Of a stretch of 64,000 nt of DNA, positions 1-15,200 are shown piece by piece. Made by a program: the position numbers and the translations under genes. Position 1 is the stretch's first letter. The number at the start of each line of letters is the position of its first letter. The stretch is from Hormiphora californensis (taxonomy: Eukaryota; Ctenophora; Tentaculata; Cydippida; Pleurobrachiidae): NCBI GenBank assembly GCA_020137815.1, contig CM035354.1, positions 2,818,342 to 2,882,341 of the forward strand. The letters run 5' to 3'. The notes beneath the pieces were generated by a model. That model saw only the letters and a list, made by a program, of their open reading frames with translations. It had not been told where the DNA came from and did no database searches.

Positions 1-70
1 TTACTATTTTCAGCACTCATCACCGGCACGTGAGTCCCCACAATGCAGAATAGGTCAGTATACAAATAAC

Positions 71-113
71 CTAGACTGTGTTTCGCGGGCGGGGCACGCG
101 AAACACAGTCTAG
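71..113. repeat. Inverted repeat
   Basis: CTAGACTGTGTTTCGCG and its reverse complement separated by about 9 bp. Confidence 0.85.
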
Positions 114-122
114 CTAGGCAAC

Positions 123-212
123 TGAACACATGCACTTTTTGCCGTGCGTTATGCAAAGTGTGCGTCTCATTACTGTATCTCCATTACGGTAATACGACTA
201 CAAGCGGCGCTG
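123..212. mobile_element. Harbinger-like MITE, half copy
   Basis: Right half only: TGAACACATGCACTTTTTGC to CTACAAGCGGCGCTG, followed by TAA. The left half is replaced by an unrelated hairpin. Confidence 0.75.
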
Positions 213-249
213 TAAGCATTGTGACAACGCGTCTGTTTCATTTGTTTAC

Positions 250-3200
250 CTCCTTTATACTCGAATCCTAATTCGTTTACTGTGGTCTTCATCATAGCCT
301 CAGAGCCACCGGGTTTTACAAAGCCCTCAAAGCATGAACGACCATATATGGATTGGTACAGACGGTTAGCAATTACACATGCTTCCTTCGTTTCCTTCCC
401 CGCACAAACAGTCTTGTACTAAAATCAAAGCAATTAGCAATCAAAGATCAGAATTTGTACTAAAATCAAAATTAACACTTTGCTCGATTTGATCTGTTCA
501 CCCCCTGTTCACCACGTTTCGTGAACATGACTACTCAACTTCAACACAATCGCCAGCGAGTTTGGAGGAGCCATATGTCCCAAACTGGCGCTGACGCCTA
601 TAGACTACGTGAAAGAATCCTACAAAAGAGGTGATTATTATTCAAAAAATGTTGTCAACACACATAATAACAAAGTATCAATGGCACTAATAAGAAATGG
701 CAGTAATACGTGAAAGTATTTTGCAAATGTGCTCCTTCATAAAATACTTCAGGACCTGGCAAAAGAGGACCCGTGGTTTTTCTGTCGAAAGAATCGCTGT
801 GGTTAATTCACCTGATAAATTTACTGATTTTAAAAATTTCAAATGATACTACACTATTTGCTTAGTTTACTGTATGACCATTGACCATCCCCGACATTCG
901 CCCGTAGGGCGAGCGGGCTTACTAGTTTGTATTAAAATAAGAACTAGTAATCGACCGGATATCATAGTATGCTGTATCATAATGACAGAGAACATATCAT
1001 TGCATTATAGAAATCAGAAATGGGTGTGGTTACATACCGCGGTTTCGATTGAGACGGCCACGGAAAGCGTTTCACAGGCAGTTTGTGTGGTGCTGGTGGA
1101 ACAGCTAGGAACCTTTTCTGTACCCAAGATATTCGTCATCATGCATCCGTAATTCTCTAAAGGAGTGTGATGGTTGGTTACCATAGTAACCGTAGTTCTC
1201 TAAAGGAGTGTGATGGTAGGTTACGATAGCAACACCAGGTATCCTATACTTTACCTGTGGTTACTATAGCAACACCAGGTATCCTATACTTTACCTGTGG
1301 TACACGTTGGAACATCACAGTACCCCCACTTGTTGGTGTCCGTGAAACAAAGAGGTGCCGTTCCGACAAAGGTTCCCAGTGTTGCGGTTCCCGGGTACCG
1401 ACAGTAGTTATGAGCACCAAAACCAAAGTTACTGTGCAGGGTGTTGAATGTTGATTAAAAATACTACCAACTCTCGCAGTGTTTAGACTCTAAACCCCGA
1501 TTCAGGTTATATATTATAGGCCCGTTGCTTCACAACGGTTCTTACACTATTATATCATGTGCGGTAGATGTATAGCCATGTCACCAGTGAATACTGAACA
1601 TGTTCGAACACTTACTCCGCGATGAAATTGGGACTGCTACTAGTTACTTTTCCATCGGTCCATGCGAGACACGTTCCAGAGGCAGATGTTTTCGCTGTCG
1701 TTCCAAAGAATAGTGACTCCCCTTCTTTTATACAGTCACTGGACGCTAATTTGGATTTTCGGGTTAAATCAAGTGTTAAAACTTCTTAGAAACATTTTTA
1801 GAGTGTGTCATAATAACATTTTAGAGCAAATTATACGCACCAGTGGAGTCACAGACACAATCATACGATTCCTTGAGGACATTTTGAAGTTTACAGTATG
1901 CTGTTCCATCAGTTGCTGGTGATCCGGCCCAGTTGCCTCCAGATAAGGTTTTAGCCAACTGATTGGATTTCGAGAGTTAATGTTACCATGACAACTGACA
2001 TGACAATTGATTTGCATATTACCTGGCACCAGTAGTAAAACTCGTCAGAGTCCGGTACTGCCTTATCAGCCCCGTCTTTGTCCGTACATCGTTCCTTGAA
2101 CATGTTTTGTGTAAAGTAGTAGAGCCACGAGCCAGCAGGGTATCCGGTGGCAGTATCACACTTTGCATATGTTGCTATGGGATGCATGTATTATGTTGCT
2201 ATGGGATACATGTATTACCAACTTGCCTAGCTAGACTCTGTTTTGCGCACCCACAAATGTAAAGGAGGGTTAGAACATAACAACATTGTACATCACCGAA
2301 CAGCCACCGAACACAACTCAGTAACAATATATGGAGGACATGATATTCAAATCTATAAATGATATCCCTTACATGGATTATAGGCGTTGAAGGCGGTGTT
2401 GAGAAGGTCACATCCCTCCTTTCCTAGCATCCCATAGTAAACACCACACGCACCAGCGTCAGTCGCCAAGAGGGGCTGGAGGTACCCGGTCGAGGTATCC
2501 CCTTCTGTACTTAGACTGGTGTACCAGCTGTGTAACTCGGCAGTGAACCATTGTAGCTGTGTAAGAGTTGTGTATTGTTTAGAAAAGAAGACAATTACCG
2601 AATAAAATACATGTGAGTCTCACATATTTTATTCGGTTGTCTTCTCACATTGTGAGAAGATGTACTGAAACTTTCTCGACCCTGTTACCTCTCACCGCAC
2701 TCCCAAATACAGGGTACATAACAAACACACTTTGTAAACTAACCGTGCTTGTTGAAAAAGTAATAGGAAACTTGATCTCGGTAACTGAGTCGGTTGTTGA
2801 GCACTCTGAAAGCCCTAGGGCGGGTGCAAACTTAGCGCAAATGTCAGTACCGGTGGCCACCTGCCATCTTGAGGGTGTGACTAATAGACAGCTGATCGTC
2901 AACGGGCAATGCCACATCTGCAAAATAGAATGTTAATGAATAAAAAGCAGGGTGGACTTCATACCAATGGAGGGGATACGGGAATCATCAGCTTTTGGAT
3001 TTATATATTTCCCCTCTGAGCTGCCGGCTACAACTTACCAATGCAAGCATCAGTTTTACTCCCGTCGCTGACAGTAAACTCGCTCTCAGTGCACGGAACA
3101 CACTGTCGTTTACCCGCCTCTGTGAGGTAGGTCCCGTAGGGACATTTCACACAGTCCAGGTTTGCCTCATACTCCCCATCGTCACACTGACTCGCTGCAG

Positions 3201-6200
3201 AAAATAGTTTTTTTGGGGTCACTTAGCCAAACGCTGAGCAAACTGCATACCGCCCGGGTATGGGTAACTATGGCGCTAAGCTCCCCCTTTCTCGATTTTG
3301 ATGAAATGAGGGGGGGGGGGACCTATGTCATCAGTCATAGAGTCTGTCGAGTTGGGTTTGGTCTGGAACAAGGTAACGTTTTGCCTTTGAGAGAGTCTTG
3401 AGCCTAGTTTGTTCTGGAAAATAGTTTATTAAAGGTGTTTTAACACTCGGCTGCAATGGCAAAAGAAGCAATCTTTACAGTCTTGTTAGTTAATAGCTTT
3501 TAATGAGATTACAATAAGGTCAATGTTGTACGAAGTTGTTGAGTAACCCCTTACTCGTTACCAAGTTATAAAGAGGTGCTATAAGTAACACTTACTGCAA
3601 GAGGATGCACTGCTCGAAGCATAAGCCCAGCCTCCCTTTTGGCACTCAGCCGAAGGTATTTTAACTGTGTAAGCGAAACCATGACCAATCGAGCCAGTAT
3701 GAAACCTGTGACATATTGAATGTTATGTACCTTGTACAAACTAATAGAAAACTGGGATGTGTACCAGACATGTGTATGGGATAGTGGACAGTGGAAACCA
3801 TCGAATTTGATACTCCCCTTCGTACTCCTCACAAATTGTTCTATAAAAACAAAAATAAGCGAAAAATACTCACAACAGGAAGGACTGAACGAACTGCTTC
3901 ACTTTTTCCTCGGTCAAAAAGAATGACTGCAGCTCGTCAGCTAGGTACTTTGGCGCAGTTGTGGTACCCGGAGTGTCCACAGAAGCCTGGAATACATATA
4001 TATCGTGTGATACTGGCATTCGGGTTGAAATACAATAAGGTCAGATTTGTCAAAAATGTACGGTAATGTACAGCAATGCACAATATTGTATACCAATGTA
4101 CAGATCAATGTATACAAAAGTACACCAATGTACAGATCAATGTATACCAATGTATTCATGGTTACTCACCGACACGGTGGTAAGGAAATCAGTGGCACTG
4201 TATGCGCAGCTCTTGTAGGTGACATGACACATGTATTGTGGGCAGTAGGTGGAATTGTATAGGATATCATGGAGATCGTACTTCACATGGGACATCATGG
4301 TGAATTTACGCTGAAGAATAGTTGGAATTTAGGGGCTGATCATGACAAGAAAGTTAAGTTACTTTGATCGATAAATGGTACTAAATCAATAAATTTGAAT
4401 TGTCAAAATGAATGTAATCTAGCATTGTTCCCTCTAATCTAACATACCACAAGGTCATTGCACCAGTCCCCACTCATCTTAAAGTCAAACTCCAGCTTTA
4501 CCGATGTTCCAAGTGCAGCAATTTCCGTAGTACTTGCTGTAATTTGTGAAGTGAGGGTAAAAACATTGTAATTTCAGCACCTCATTTAAATCCTGAATAT
4601 ATAGTTCTGGACCAAAGATAGAAGGAGAAAAAGAAGTATCAGATTTTACCTGTGCAGCCGGTAGTGGAGTTTGCGGTCCAAAAGAAGCCAGGAGCACAAT
4701 TCATATTCATGTCAAACTGCATGGCTTCGGGATACACTTCCAAATCATCTATAAGTGCCGTCCAGTCAACCCCCAGCTAGAGAATAAGTTTTGTTAGAGA
4801 GAACGCAAATACAATTAAGATCGAGAATCGGACAAACCCTCAGCTAGAGCAAAATCGGTGTTTATCTAGAGAAAGCTGAGAAACCTCAAAAAAATCTCGA
4901 ACATAGGCCATGGCTGACAAAGCTTTTATTTTGTGCGAAGAAAACTACATATTATATCTACACTAAAACATACCCATTTCAGTTTTTCCTTAATCGTCGC
5001 ATCACTATCAACACGATGTGCATAATCTATGTTGCTGAGAAACTCGTAAGCTTCCCATACTCTGGATCCCGTAACGTAAGCATATGTTTTCGCCTGGCGA
5101 ACACCAATGTTTACAAACTATAATAATAGTAGATAAAAACAGTAAGCGTTCTCCCCTTTAGATATTTTGGGTGACAAGTCCCATGTTCACAGTAAACAGT
5201 TGTAGTACATGTGAATATAATTGAGATTGGACTTGGAAGATGTCTAGTTTTACTAAAACTTACCCCATAGTATTGTCCATTAAATCGGTTATGGTAGGTA
5301 GCAATGTCAAATGGTGAGAATTCAGAGACTTTGTTTATCATCTTATTGAAGGAAACTGGAGACAAAAACACAGTTAGATTGGATTTTAAGAGAGCAGATA
5401 AGATTATGTGTGTATATAAAGTAACCGGGGGGGGGGGGTTTACATAATTATGTTTCACATGTTTCACATGTATCCGGTATGGGGTGTCACTCACCAACAG
5501 GCGTGATACTGACAGTCAGTTCGTCCTCAGTAGCGAACTTAACGCTCGTTACGGAGGTGAATACTTTTGCACAATCGCTTCCTGCCTCGAATGGGTATAC
5601 GGCAGCCATTGATCCGTACCCTTGGAGTACCAGAGAAATGGGTGTCTTATACACAACCCAATCTTGTGACACACTAGGCGTTGGAGAGACTGGAACCGCC
5701 GCGGCTGATGTCATACATTTACTGTCCTTTCCCTGGTAGCGCGAAGAATGGTAAGTTAAGTGCAAGATATTAGAATGATGCCAAATTAGGTGAGGAAGTT
5801 TAGTTTTCTCCTTCCGGCTGGACAAAATGATAGACGGGTATTTTATTCTCTGATGTCAAATTAGTTGAAATCAGTAACATTTTGTGTACCTTGAACTGGT
5901 ATGTCCATGATGTGGCACTGACTTTAGTCAGAATAAACGTCAGAAGGACATTAGAAGCATCGGAAAACTCAATCTGTATCTTTTTGTTGTCCCCAGCTTT
6001 ATCCTCGATAAGAAGCCCGTGGGATCCCAATGTAAAGGGCAGGGCTGTATTCTTCGTTTTCAAGGATTCCCCAGCCACAATCCACACTAAAAATTAGTCT
6101 TTCATAAAATATGAGGCTAGTTCGCATATAATGAATGGGTGACAGTGGTCATCCGACATAATTGCCATACCTCGACGTGAAATTCGACCTGAATCTCGAC

Positions 6201-9200
6201 CTGGAATGAGGCGCACATTCGTAGTGAGAGAGACACAAAGACTAACGAGAGAGAAAAGTTGAAGCGCGATAGCATTTTCTTACTGCGGCACATCTCTCTG
6301 ATGCGCGCCTCATTCCAGGTCGAGATTCAGGTCGAATTTCACGTCGGAATATGTCGGATGACCACTGTGATAAACACGTTTATTGACCAATCCAATGCTC
6401 TCTCCGAAAAGAGACCTGAACTATTGATCGACAATAAATCGGGTTACAATTAACTAACCGTCTATTGGATCAGAGGTGATTTTAGCACCGCTGGCAATGT
6501 TGCTTGCTTCAATCTTATCAATGCCAGACAAAGTAACAGTCTTATCGATGGGCAAAGAAAACTCTTGTGACGTCAAAGATCCCTTCTCGTAGATTGTTCC
6601 AACGAAACTTTTGGGGGCCTCCCTGAACCGCATTCCCAGACAGACGTTAGTGGAACTTGTAATGTCCATACTGATGGCGGTATCGCTACTGTCTTCTGTC
6701 CATGTTCGTGTCGTGTCTTCCTTCGCTGCGGTACCCGTGCCCTCAGCACACTCTGTCAAATCTGCACTTGTCGTTGACCCTGTCGAGTTCGTGAGTTAGT
6801 TACGATTTACAGGTGTGATTGATTATCGACTAATCAACTGTCAGAGCATTGGCCTGACCCATTCTCGTTTCTCTTGCGCGAGAACTGTGGTCAGAGCATT
6901 GGCCTGACAGCTAATCAATATACGGTTTATTGACAAAATAATGGCGGTAAATCCCCGAAAACAACCCGTTTTAAATTATGGAGTAATTGAATCCAATCAC
7001 AATTACTTATCCACAAGGACCTTACCAGGAACCGACCGAATCAGGAAATACTGGTCCCTGATTGGCTGATTACCAGTCACGTGACCTAAATAACGAGTTC
7101 TGATTGGTTGTTTACTTGTTTCGGTTGGTTCCTGGATCTTACCTTTGTTTATCCGGTAGCTGAGTTCTAGATCATCAAATCCTTCAAAGGCCACTTGGGT
7201 TATGGTTTCATCAATACACGTTTTATCCATCAGTCTGGTGCTTCGTTTTTTCAATTTGTCAGCTAGAGATGGGGCCCTGATTTTACGAGTTGCCGCCGTA
7301 TCGTCTTCTGTGTCTCCCCCGTCAGCTAGCACACTAAGCTTCGTGGCTACCTTGTTCCACACAGTTTTACACGTCGCCTCGTCTTTCAGGGTGTAATTTT
7401 TCAACATCACCTCGTTCACATAGAAGACAAAGTTAGTTTCTGTCTCCAGGAAGGACACCAAATAACTAGATGACTTTGGGATGTCAGTGGAGGTCAAGTT
7501 AAACCCGTCTCCAACATCGGTACATCCATCCAGAAGGAGATTAAAGTACACTTTGTCTTCAACACTTGAGGTCAGGTAGGTTAGCTCTACAGTTCCGGCT
7601 GCCTCATCGGCGGCAGTGAACCAGCCCAGAGCGATCACACCACTGGCATCCACGGTATCCACCTGAACAGCGCTCCTGTCTGCATTTGCAAAAGCAGCTT
7701 TCGCTCCCTTATTAACCGTCGTGTAGTCAAACACACTCGCTGTTATCCAATACAACTCGCTATCCGTTGGAACGTCACATGCTTTTAGGCTCGTCGAACT
7801 GAGGTAGCACCATGCCTTGTTCACAATGTTTGCAGTGTTCGTGCCCGGATTTCGACAGTAGTTCTTTACCAATTGGGGATGTCTGTAGGAATAAATATAA
7901 TGTCAACAACTAAAATCACAACAATTCTACTTAACGACAAGGGCCTAGAGGGTGCTTGTATAGGGGTTAGCGGCTGATGGTTTACTATAAGATAAACTCT
8001 TACGTTGCTATGGGCCAATCGGACTCTTTAGTGGACCAGTCTTTGCAAGTTTTAGTTTTCCCGCCATCCACGAGGGTGTTTAGGAATCCCCGATAATCCT
8101 TTCTATCGTCATCAAACGCACAATTGTCTGAAAATGGATGATTGGAGTGGGGGCCACTGGGTACCTCAAAGCTGGTCTCGTGTGGATTAGTGTGGATTCA
8201 GGCATTCAGGAAAAAATAAAATAAATTAATGGAAAATCATTATTTTACTAAAAGTTACCGAAATTTTTGACTCGTAGCCCGTAGAAGTTTTCAATACGTC
8301 CAATTCGGGTGTTACCAACATCGTAAAGACCGGTAGTGATGTCTACATTACAATCACCACCCTTGTGAGATGTGTACGAGAACGCTCCACCGACCTTGTA
8401 TGTTACCGTGGCAACCTCAGTACCTGGAAATGGTGGTGATCACTCAATCATTCCAGTTATATAATATGTGTGTTATTCATGGAGTTCGGAAATACCACAC
8501 GTGGAATTCGCCCTAAGTCAAGTAAGTAAGTCAATGTGTGTATGAAAACTAACCTTCTGCATTTAACAGGTAAACTTTGACGTCTTTAGCGGTGTCCTTG
8601 TAAATTAGGTCAATCTGGTAGACATCTGTTGCAGGCGTGGTTAGCCCTAGGTTGATCCTACAGTCTGCAGTTGCCTTCCCACACTTGGCCTGCGCCTCTG
8701 TCACCGCCTTCAACTCTGTAATATTCACGTGTTTTGTTTCTCAATGATCTTTTTAAAGATATCTGTACATTGCCAAAAGAGCGCTTAGAAAGAAAGAAGT
8801 GAATAACACAATGAAATCTACCTGAGCATCGGGTGTATGTTGCAGTCTCAGAAAGAGGGGTAGTTGCAAAGACTTTTTTGTTCGCGAAATCTGCCTCTGA
8901 AAGGGCTTGCTTTTAGCAAATCAACTGGTGAAATTAATAATTATAAACAGTTTAGTAAATAAGTTTTGATTTCCACCAATCCTTATTCTCTAAACAGTTA
9001 TTAGTTCAAATTGTATTCTAATTAATTCAAATTGTATTCTAATTAATTCAAATTGTATTCTAATTAATTCAAATTGTATTCTAATTAATTCAAATTGTAT
9101 TCTAATATTAACTTACTGAGCGTGTATTTTGTTTCACTTCCGTCGGTAAACTTCACTTCCACAAGTTTGTCGTTAACACCGGTAGAACAGACCTCAAGCG

Positions 9201-12200
9201 GGAGGTAGGGTGATACCACTTCGGTAGCAGTATCGGCTGACATACTCCGGGAGGAGGGAGCAGCTGCAGAAAGTGTGTGGTAGAAAGAAAGTGATCGACA
9301 GAAGCGTTCATAAGCTACCTTTAGCTATCGGTTCAATTAGTGTTTCGTTATGCACATGACACGATTCAATATAAGCTTTTGAAGTTATCAACAACTTGCT
9401 TTAATTAGTGAGTAGTGTGAACTCTACTGACAAAATATTGATATTGTTTCTTCCTAGGTTAGTGGTTTTATCATAGATGGTTTGGCAATATGATAATAGT
9501 TTTATACCTTTCTTCATAGTAGAATGAATGAAGAAGGAAGCACCGTAAAAGTTATCTGCGACTGGACCGAATTTACCTGTTAAAAATTTGAAGGGTTGAA
9601 TTGTGCTCTATAGTTTATAGATATTTGAGGTGATAATAAGTCACATTTATTGCAGAATTTGTGACTGAATATCAATAATTAAACTCTAAAACACCAATCT
9701 CACCTTCAAAGCATCCCTTGGCGGAAGTTTGAGATGTATCCAGCGCCCAACTAATCTTTTCGTCGGGACACGTCTGACAGGCCACTACACCACTCGTATA
9801 GTATTCGTTTACCTTACATCTAATTGGAAATAATTTGTAAGATTGTAGAGGACTGTGAAAGAGGACTATAGAAGGGAATTAATCAGTAGTCTGGAACTTA
9901 CGGCGAGCATTTTGTCGGTGCCATGTCATCGGTTCGAACTGTTCCAGTCTCACATGCATCTGGAAAGGAGGGTGCACGTGAAAGATAAAACAGATAAATT
10001 CATAGCATATCCACTGCACTTGTACACGTGAAGTAACTTCATCCTTCATAAAACTCACACTGGCATTTCGGTACATCGCAGTACTCCCACCCCTCATCAT
10101 TTCCATCAACGTAGCACCACACCTTCTCCTTGTTATCAGTATCGGGGTTTCTACATCGTGCCGGTAAACCCAGACCCTTGAAATCATCTCCACTGGGTTT
10201 GAAACTACTGTACGTGCCCTTCCAGTCTTTACATGCCTTACCCGACACGGTAGTAGCCAACGGCCCACGATACGTATCCTGGTTTCCATTCCAACAAGCT
10301 GGAAAACATGGAGTTTAAGATAAAGACAGAAACAGGGAGGTGATGTTTTATAACAGGAACAACAATACTACCCCGAGGATCCCGGTAAATCGGGGTCCGA
10401 CTGCATACTATAAAAGTGATGATTATCTATAAGTTAATTACAGGAACCGACCGAACCAAGTAAACAACCAATCAGAGCTCGTTATTTAGGTCACGTGACT
10501 GGTTATCAGCCAATCAGAGACCAGTATTTCCTGATTCGGTCGGTTCCTGGTTAATTACTTTCGGATATCAACCGCCAATTTCTGGATGGTTCACTGGTAC
10601 TCGTAAAGGCTTCTAGGGGGTACCCGTGTGCCTGTCCAGCGTCCGTGTACAACCAGGGCACGGTTTTACTGAAATACAGTCAGTTTAGATAAAATACACA
10701 GTTTGACTGGAATTGTCTTTTGTTTAAAATTAGACAGACCTCTTTTTGGATGACATATAAAGCTTTTTATTATGCTACTATGCTATCAGTACCTAACAGG
10801 AACCGACCGAAACAAGTAAACAGCCAATCAAAACTCGTTATTTAGGTCACGTGACTGGTTATCAGCCAATCATGGACCAGTATTTCCTGATTCGGTCGGT
10901 TCCAGATGCTATCAGTACCTAAACTTGTTGGTTGAAGCGGTTGTAGTGGGGTCACCGTAGATAACAGTCAGACTGTTACCGTCAAGGGAAACCCTAAAGC
11001 ATGTTTTTGCACTCTCCATCGCCGCTTTATCAAGTGATTGCATTATGTAATGAGAGGTATCTGAATTCCACATGTTCTGTGAAGAATATGCATATATATT
11101 AGTAATTGAACTAATATAAGCCAACCTGTATCTCTACAAGAAAAACGCCGAAAGAGGAATATGTTCACTATTTCATTGATGTGGTTATATTACCTACTAA
11201 TTATACCACCAACTAATTCCCGCACCATAATTTCCATCAAATTACCTTTATGGTCATGGTGTATCCAGTACTGCCATCATTATTTATGTCAAGTTTAACT
11301 TGAACTTTATCACCCGTCGTTTCGATGAGTTTCAGTATAGTTCTTTGTTGCGTCCATTTCTGGGAATTTTACAACAAAATCAGTAGTAGAAATCTACTTA
11401 AATCCCAATTGAAGAATGGACCATTAATTAATGGAAGTGAAACTAGAGTGTTCTTTACAGAGTTTCTCTTTACTAATATCACTTCATTCTATGCATGTAG
11501 GCTTACAAACCTTGTCTTGACATATGCCAATGAATGAATTCTCAGACCATGCAACATTTCCACTGGGTCTTGCAAAATCTGAAGAAATTAAATTTTCAAA
11601 AAAGTAAAGATAAAACTATTTATTTTTAATTAAATTACTGAAGAATGCTTAGTAATTATACACTCAGAGCTGAGTTACTATACCGTTTATCGTAGGCATT
11701 TTCTGGTACCCAGTTTCGTCATAATACCCTGCATCTACGAACCCGTTGTTCTCCTTAACTCCTCGTATCTTAAGGACGCTCTATAAATGACACCAGTTAG
11801 ATTTAGTCATTTAATTGGAATCAGGAACCGACCGGCACAAGTAAACAACCAATCAGAACTCGTTATATAGGTCACGTGACTGGTTATCAGCCAATCAGAG
11901 ACCAGTATTTCCTGATTCGGTCGGTTCTTGATTGGAACCTGTGCCCTAACTCTTAGCTGAAGTTGTACCTTGACAAGGGCGCTGTAGGGGCTGGCAGCGA
12001 GGGAAGTTGCGTCGATAAACTGTGCCGCAGCTTGAGGATAGGAAATGTAATCTTGAATCCATTGCACCATTGCACCAACTTGAGTATCGATGGTAACCGA
12101 TGGTGGATTCCAGTAGTAGAGGTAAGTTACGTAAAATGTGAACGTAGTGACTGACCTGAAAAAAGAATTCGATATGTTATTAATACATAAATATTTCATA

Positions 12201-15200
12201 AGTTACCGAAAACTAATATATTTAATAACTAGTATAACAATAAGTATTTTTAAAGTATAATAAGTAAACCTCAAACCTTATTTATTAAAAGTGACGTTAT
12301 ATGTATTCAGTATTCGTCTTCAATGACTAAAAATGAAAACACCTCACAACTTTAAATTTAATTTTATCAATGAATGAGATCTGTTCAGGATTAAATAGGG
12401 AGGAAAATTAGAAAAATATCTGGCGAGGGCCGGGCTCGAACCGACAACCTCTGGGTTTCGCGTCCATTTCTCTACCTATTGAGCTACCCCGATAATTTAA
12501 TTTTGGTAAGATGATATCGGGCCGATAGCATCTTACCAAAATTCATTTTTTGTAGGATTCCTTACCCGGCAGTAGTGCAACTAGAATAATCGTAGTAGAA
12601 ATCACAGCTACCACCGCTAAGACAGGCACACTGTCCATTACAATTGCTAAACGTTGTTGTAAGGGCTAAGGGGAGGGTAAAGAGCAGTTAGTAATGAATA
12701 CATGTGTAATACATTAGTAATACATTAGTAATACATTAGTAATACATGTGTCATACTTCGTAATGAGGTTTCAATAAAAACACGGCAAGGTTATACAGTC
12801 GGACCCCGATTTAGGGGCCCCCGATTTAGTGGCACCCCGATTTAGGGACATGATTTTTTCCCCCGATATGGGAAATTAACCTTATTTGACCCCGATTTAG
12901 TGGACACCCCGATTTAGTGGACAAGAGCCTTTTCCCCCGAGGGTGTCCCTAAATCGGGGTCCGACTGTAACACCCTTCTGCTCCTCGGCAGAGTGTGGTA
13001 CGATGTGACACACACATACACACACATACACACACACACCGTTCTGCAAACATTAGTACTTACAAGTTTTGAAGAAATCAATGAGTTTAGACCCTTGGTT
13101 GATTTCGCAATAGGTCCTGCAGTACGGCCCATCCATTTGTATGTTTATACGCTTAAAGTTTCGACCTATAATAGTATTAATTAATGTCACTTAAAGTCCG
13201 TTTCAAGCGACTTGACCCGTAATTCTTGGAATTTGGCGCATTGCGTGTGTATTTACAAAGGGGAAATCCTGAATTTCCAAGAATCTCAGGTCAAGTCGTT
13301 TGAAACGCACTTTAGCCTATTCTTCTACAATAAAATACATTTACTCATTTTGTACAACCGGAAGGAAAATTCTGAATAATGAGTTCAGAGCAAGAATTAG
13401 ATAGGGAAGAAAATCGAAAAATACTGGGTTTGACCGGGAATTGAACCAGGGACCTCCAGAGAGACATGCTCGGAGCTATAAACCACTAAGCTACCAAACC
13501 CTACCAAATGTCAAATTTCCTTTACGGCTAACGAACAATCAACCTATCCATATATTCTCCATTTTCGTCTTCTGCTTGAACCTACCTAAGAACGTTGTCA
13601 GTTTGTTACAGGTCTTGGTTGAATCATCGAACTTTGTGTTTGCGGTTACACAGTCGGCAGAGGCGGTTTTGTCTGCAAGGGTAACATCATAGAGTTGCTG
13701 GAGTTGTGAATTCTGCTGACTGAACCGGTAGAGCCCAAACTCTGAAAAGGGTTCAGGGTTAGTACAAAATATCATGGATAATGTAATAATTATGCACTAT
13801 ACTTCTGTAGACATCACCCACACACTTTATATACACACACTTCACCCACACAAAATAATTCACTTTCGAGCAAACGTTTTTTTCACATGCAGATAGATTA
13901 CTTTTAAATATGCCGTTTTTCTCATAACTTACTTTGCACCTTATAGTGGGTATCAAAATCGGTAAAAAAACGCATGTCAACCCATTTTGCTCCTGCGCCA
14001 TTGCCCTCATTCAAAGCACCGATACTTTCTGCTGCATTCAGGTAGCCTTTCACTTGCTCAATGCAGTATTGATGATTACCGTCTGGTGATGTAGCCTTTT
14101 TGCCACCCTGAGCCGAACATGTGTCTGACCTTGCTGCAATGGATTCAGCCTCATTGTCATTGATATATTGAGTGGTCAAAATACACCATCCTCTGGGGTA
14201 ATTCTGGTCACTGTTTTTTGCATTGTAGTATACAGCGGATGCGCAATCAGTGTCGTCTGCTGCGGCCCTAATTAAACACAAGAGGACACACTTATAAAGG
14301 TCCATATTTACACAGGGCTCCTCCTTTTTCGCCAACCCCTGAATTGTGTTTTCTCCACTGAGATCGATAGTTGCAGCAACTTCACAGACTGTTACGGAGT
14401 TCTCAGCTACTATTCCCGCATTTGAAAATGACCATCCACTTATGGCAAAGTTATCAACTGAAAAAGATATCTTTAGGCAAATATAATCAATATTTGTTGG
14501 AGTATTGTTGATGGTCCTTGTCCCGGAGAGTGCTCTACTCGCGTATTTGTTGGAGTATTGTTTAGTGTTCTCAATTGAATAGTAATGAAAAATCGTTGTT
14601 TCGCTTTAATTGTTATTGTTTAGTGTTTTGGCCGTGTAATATTATAATGGCAAGGTCGTGTTTAGTTTTATCTGACAAAGTTTGCTTTGAAGGGTTTGAT
14701 ATGTACAATGTACATATCAAACCCTTCAAAGCATTGTGCATTTTAACTAAGGTGTAAACACTCTGGCGGGTGACCCGCTATGTATAAAACCGGGTTTTTT
14801 TTAATTTAAGTAAACTTACCAGCTCCTTTAAAAGGACCACTGCATTTTGGTTCGCTGCTACAGAGCCCACTACTTAAAATCCATTGGCTTAAATCCGCCT
14901 CAGACTTCGAGTTATAGTTGTTCGTCATCTAAATACATTTTTGAATGTTAACTTAAAATTTACTTACAGTTCGATATATATACTCACTCGGATGAGTGAC
15001 CTTTGTATTCTTAGATTCTAAACAGCATTGATAGGGAAAGATTTGTTTTTTAGTTCGCTTCCAAACTTGGCACGCTCAGCCATAAAGAATCTATTACGGA
15101 AACTATTTTGCCCGTGTAATATTAGTAGTAATAATAGTAATTAATAGTAACTCACGTATGTGGTTTGTTTTGCAACAGTGTTAAGACTGTCAAGGTATCC

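Noticed and set aside
12420..12492. Genuine tRNA gene on the minus strand
   Set aside because: Box A and box B are good, but the acceptor stem fails to pair and the same body sequence follows another tRNA-like head nearby, so it is a SINE.
13427..13504. Genuine tRNA gene with perfect acceptor stem
   Set aside because: Anticodon and T stems contain mismatches and a SINE body follows directly. A degenerate tRNA remains possible.
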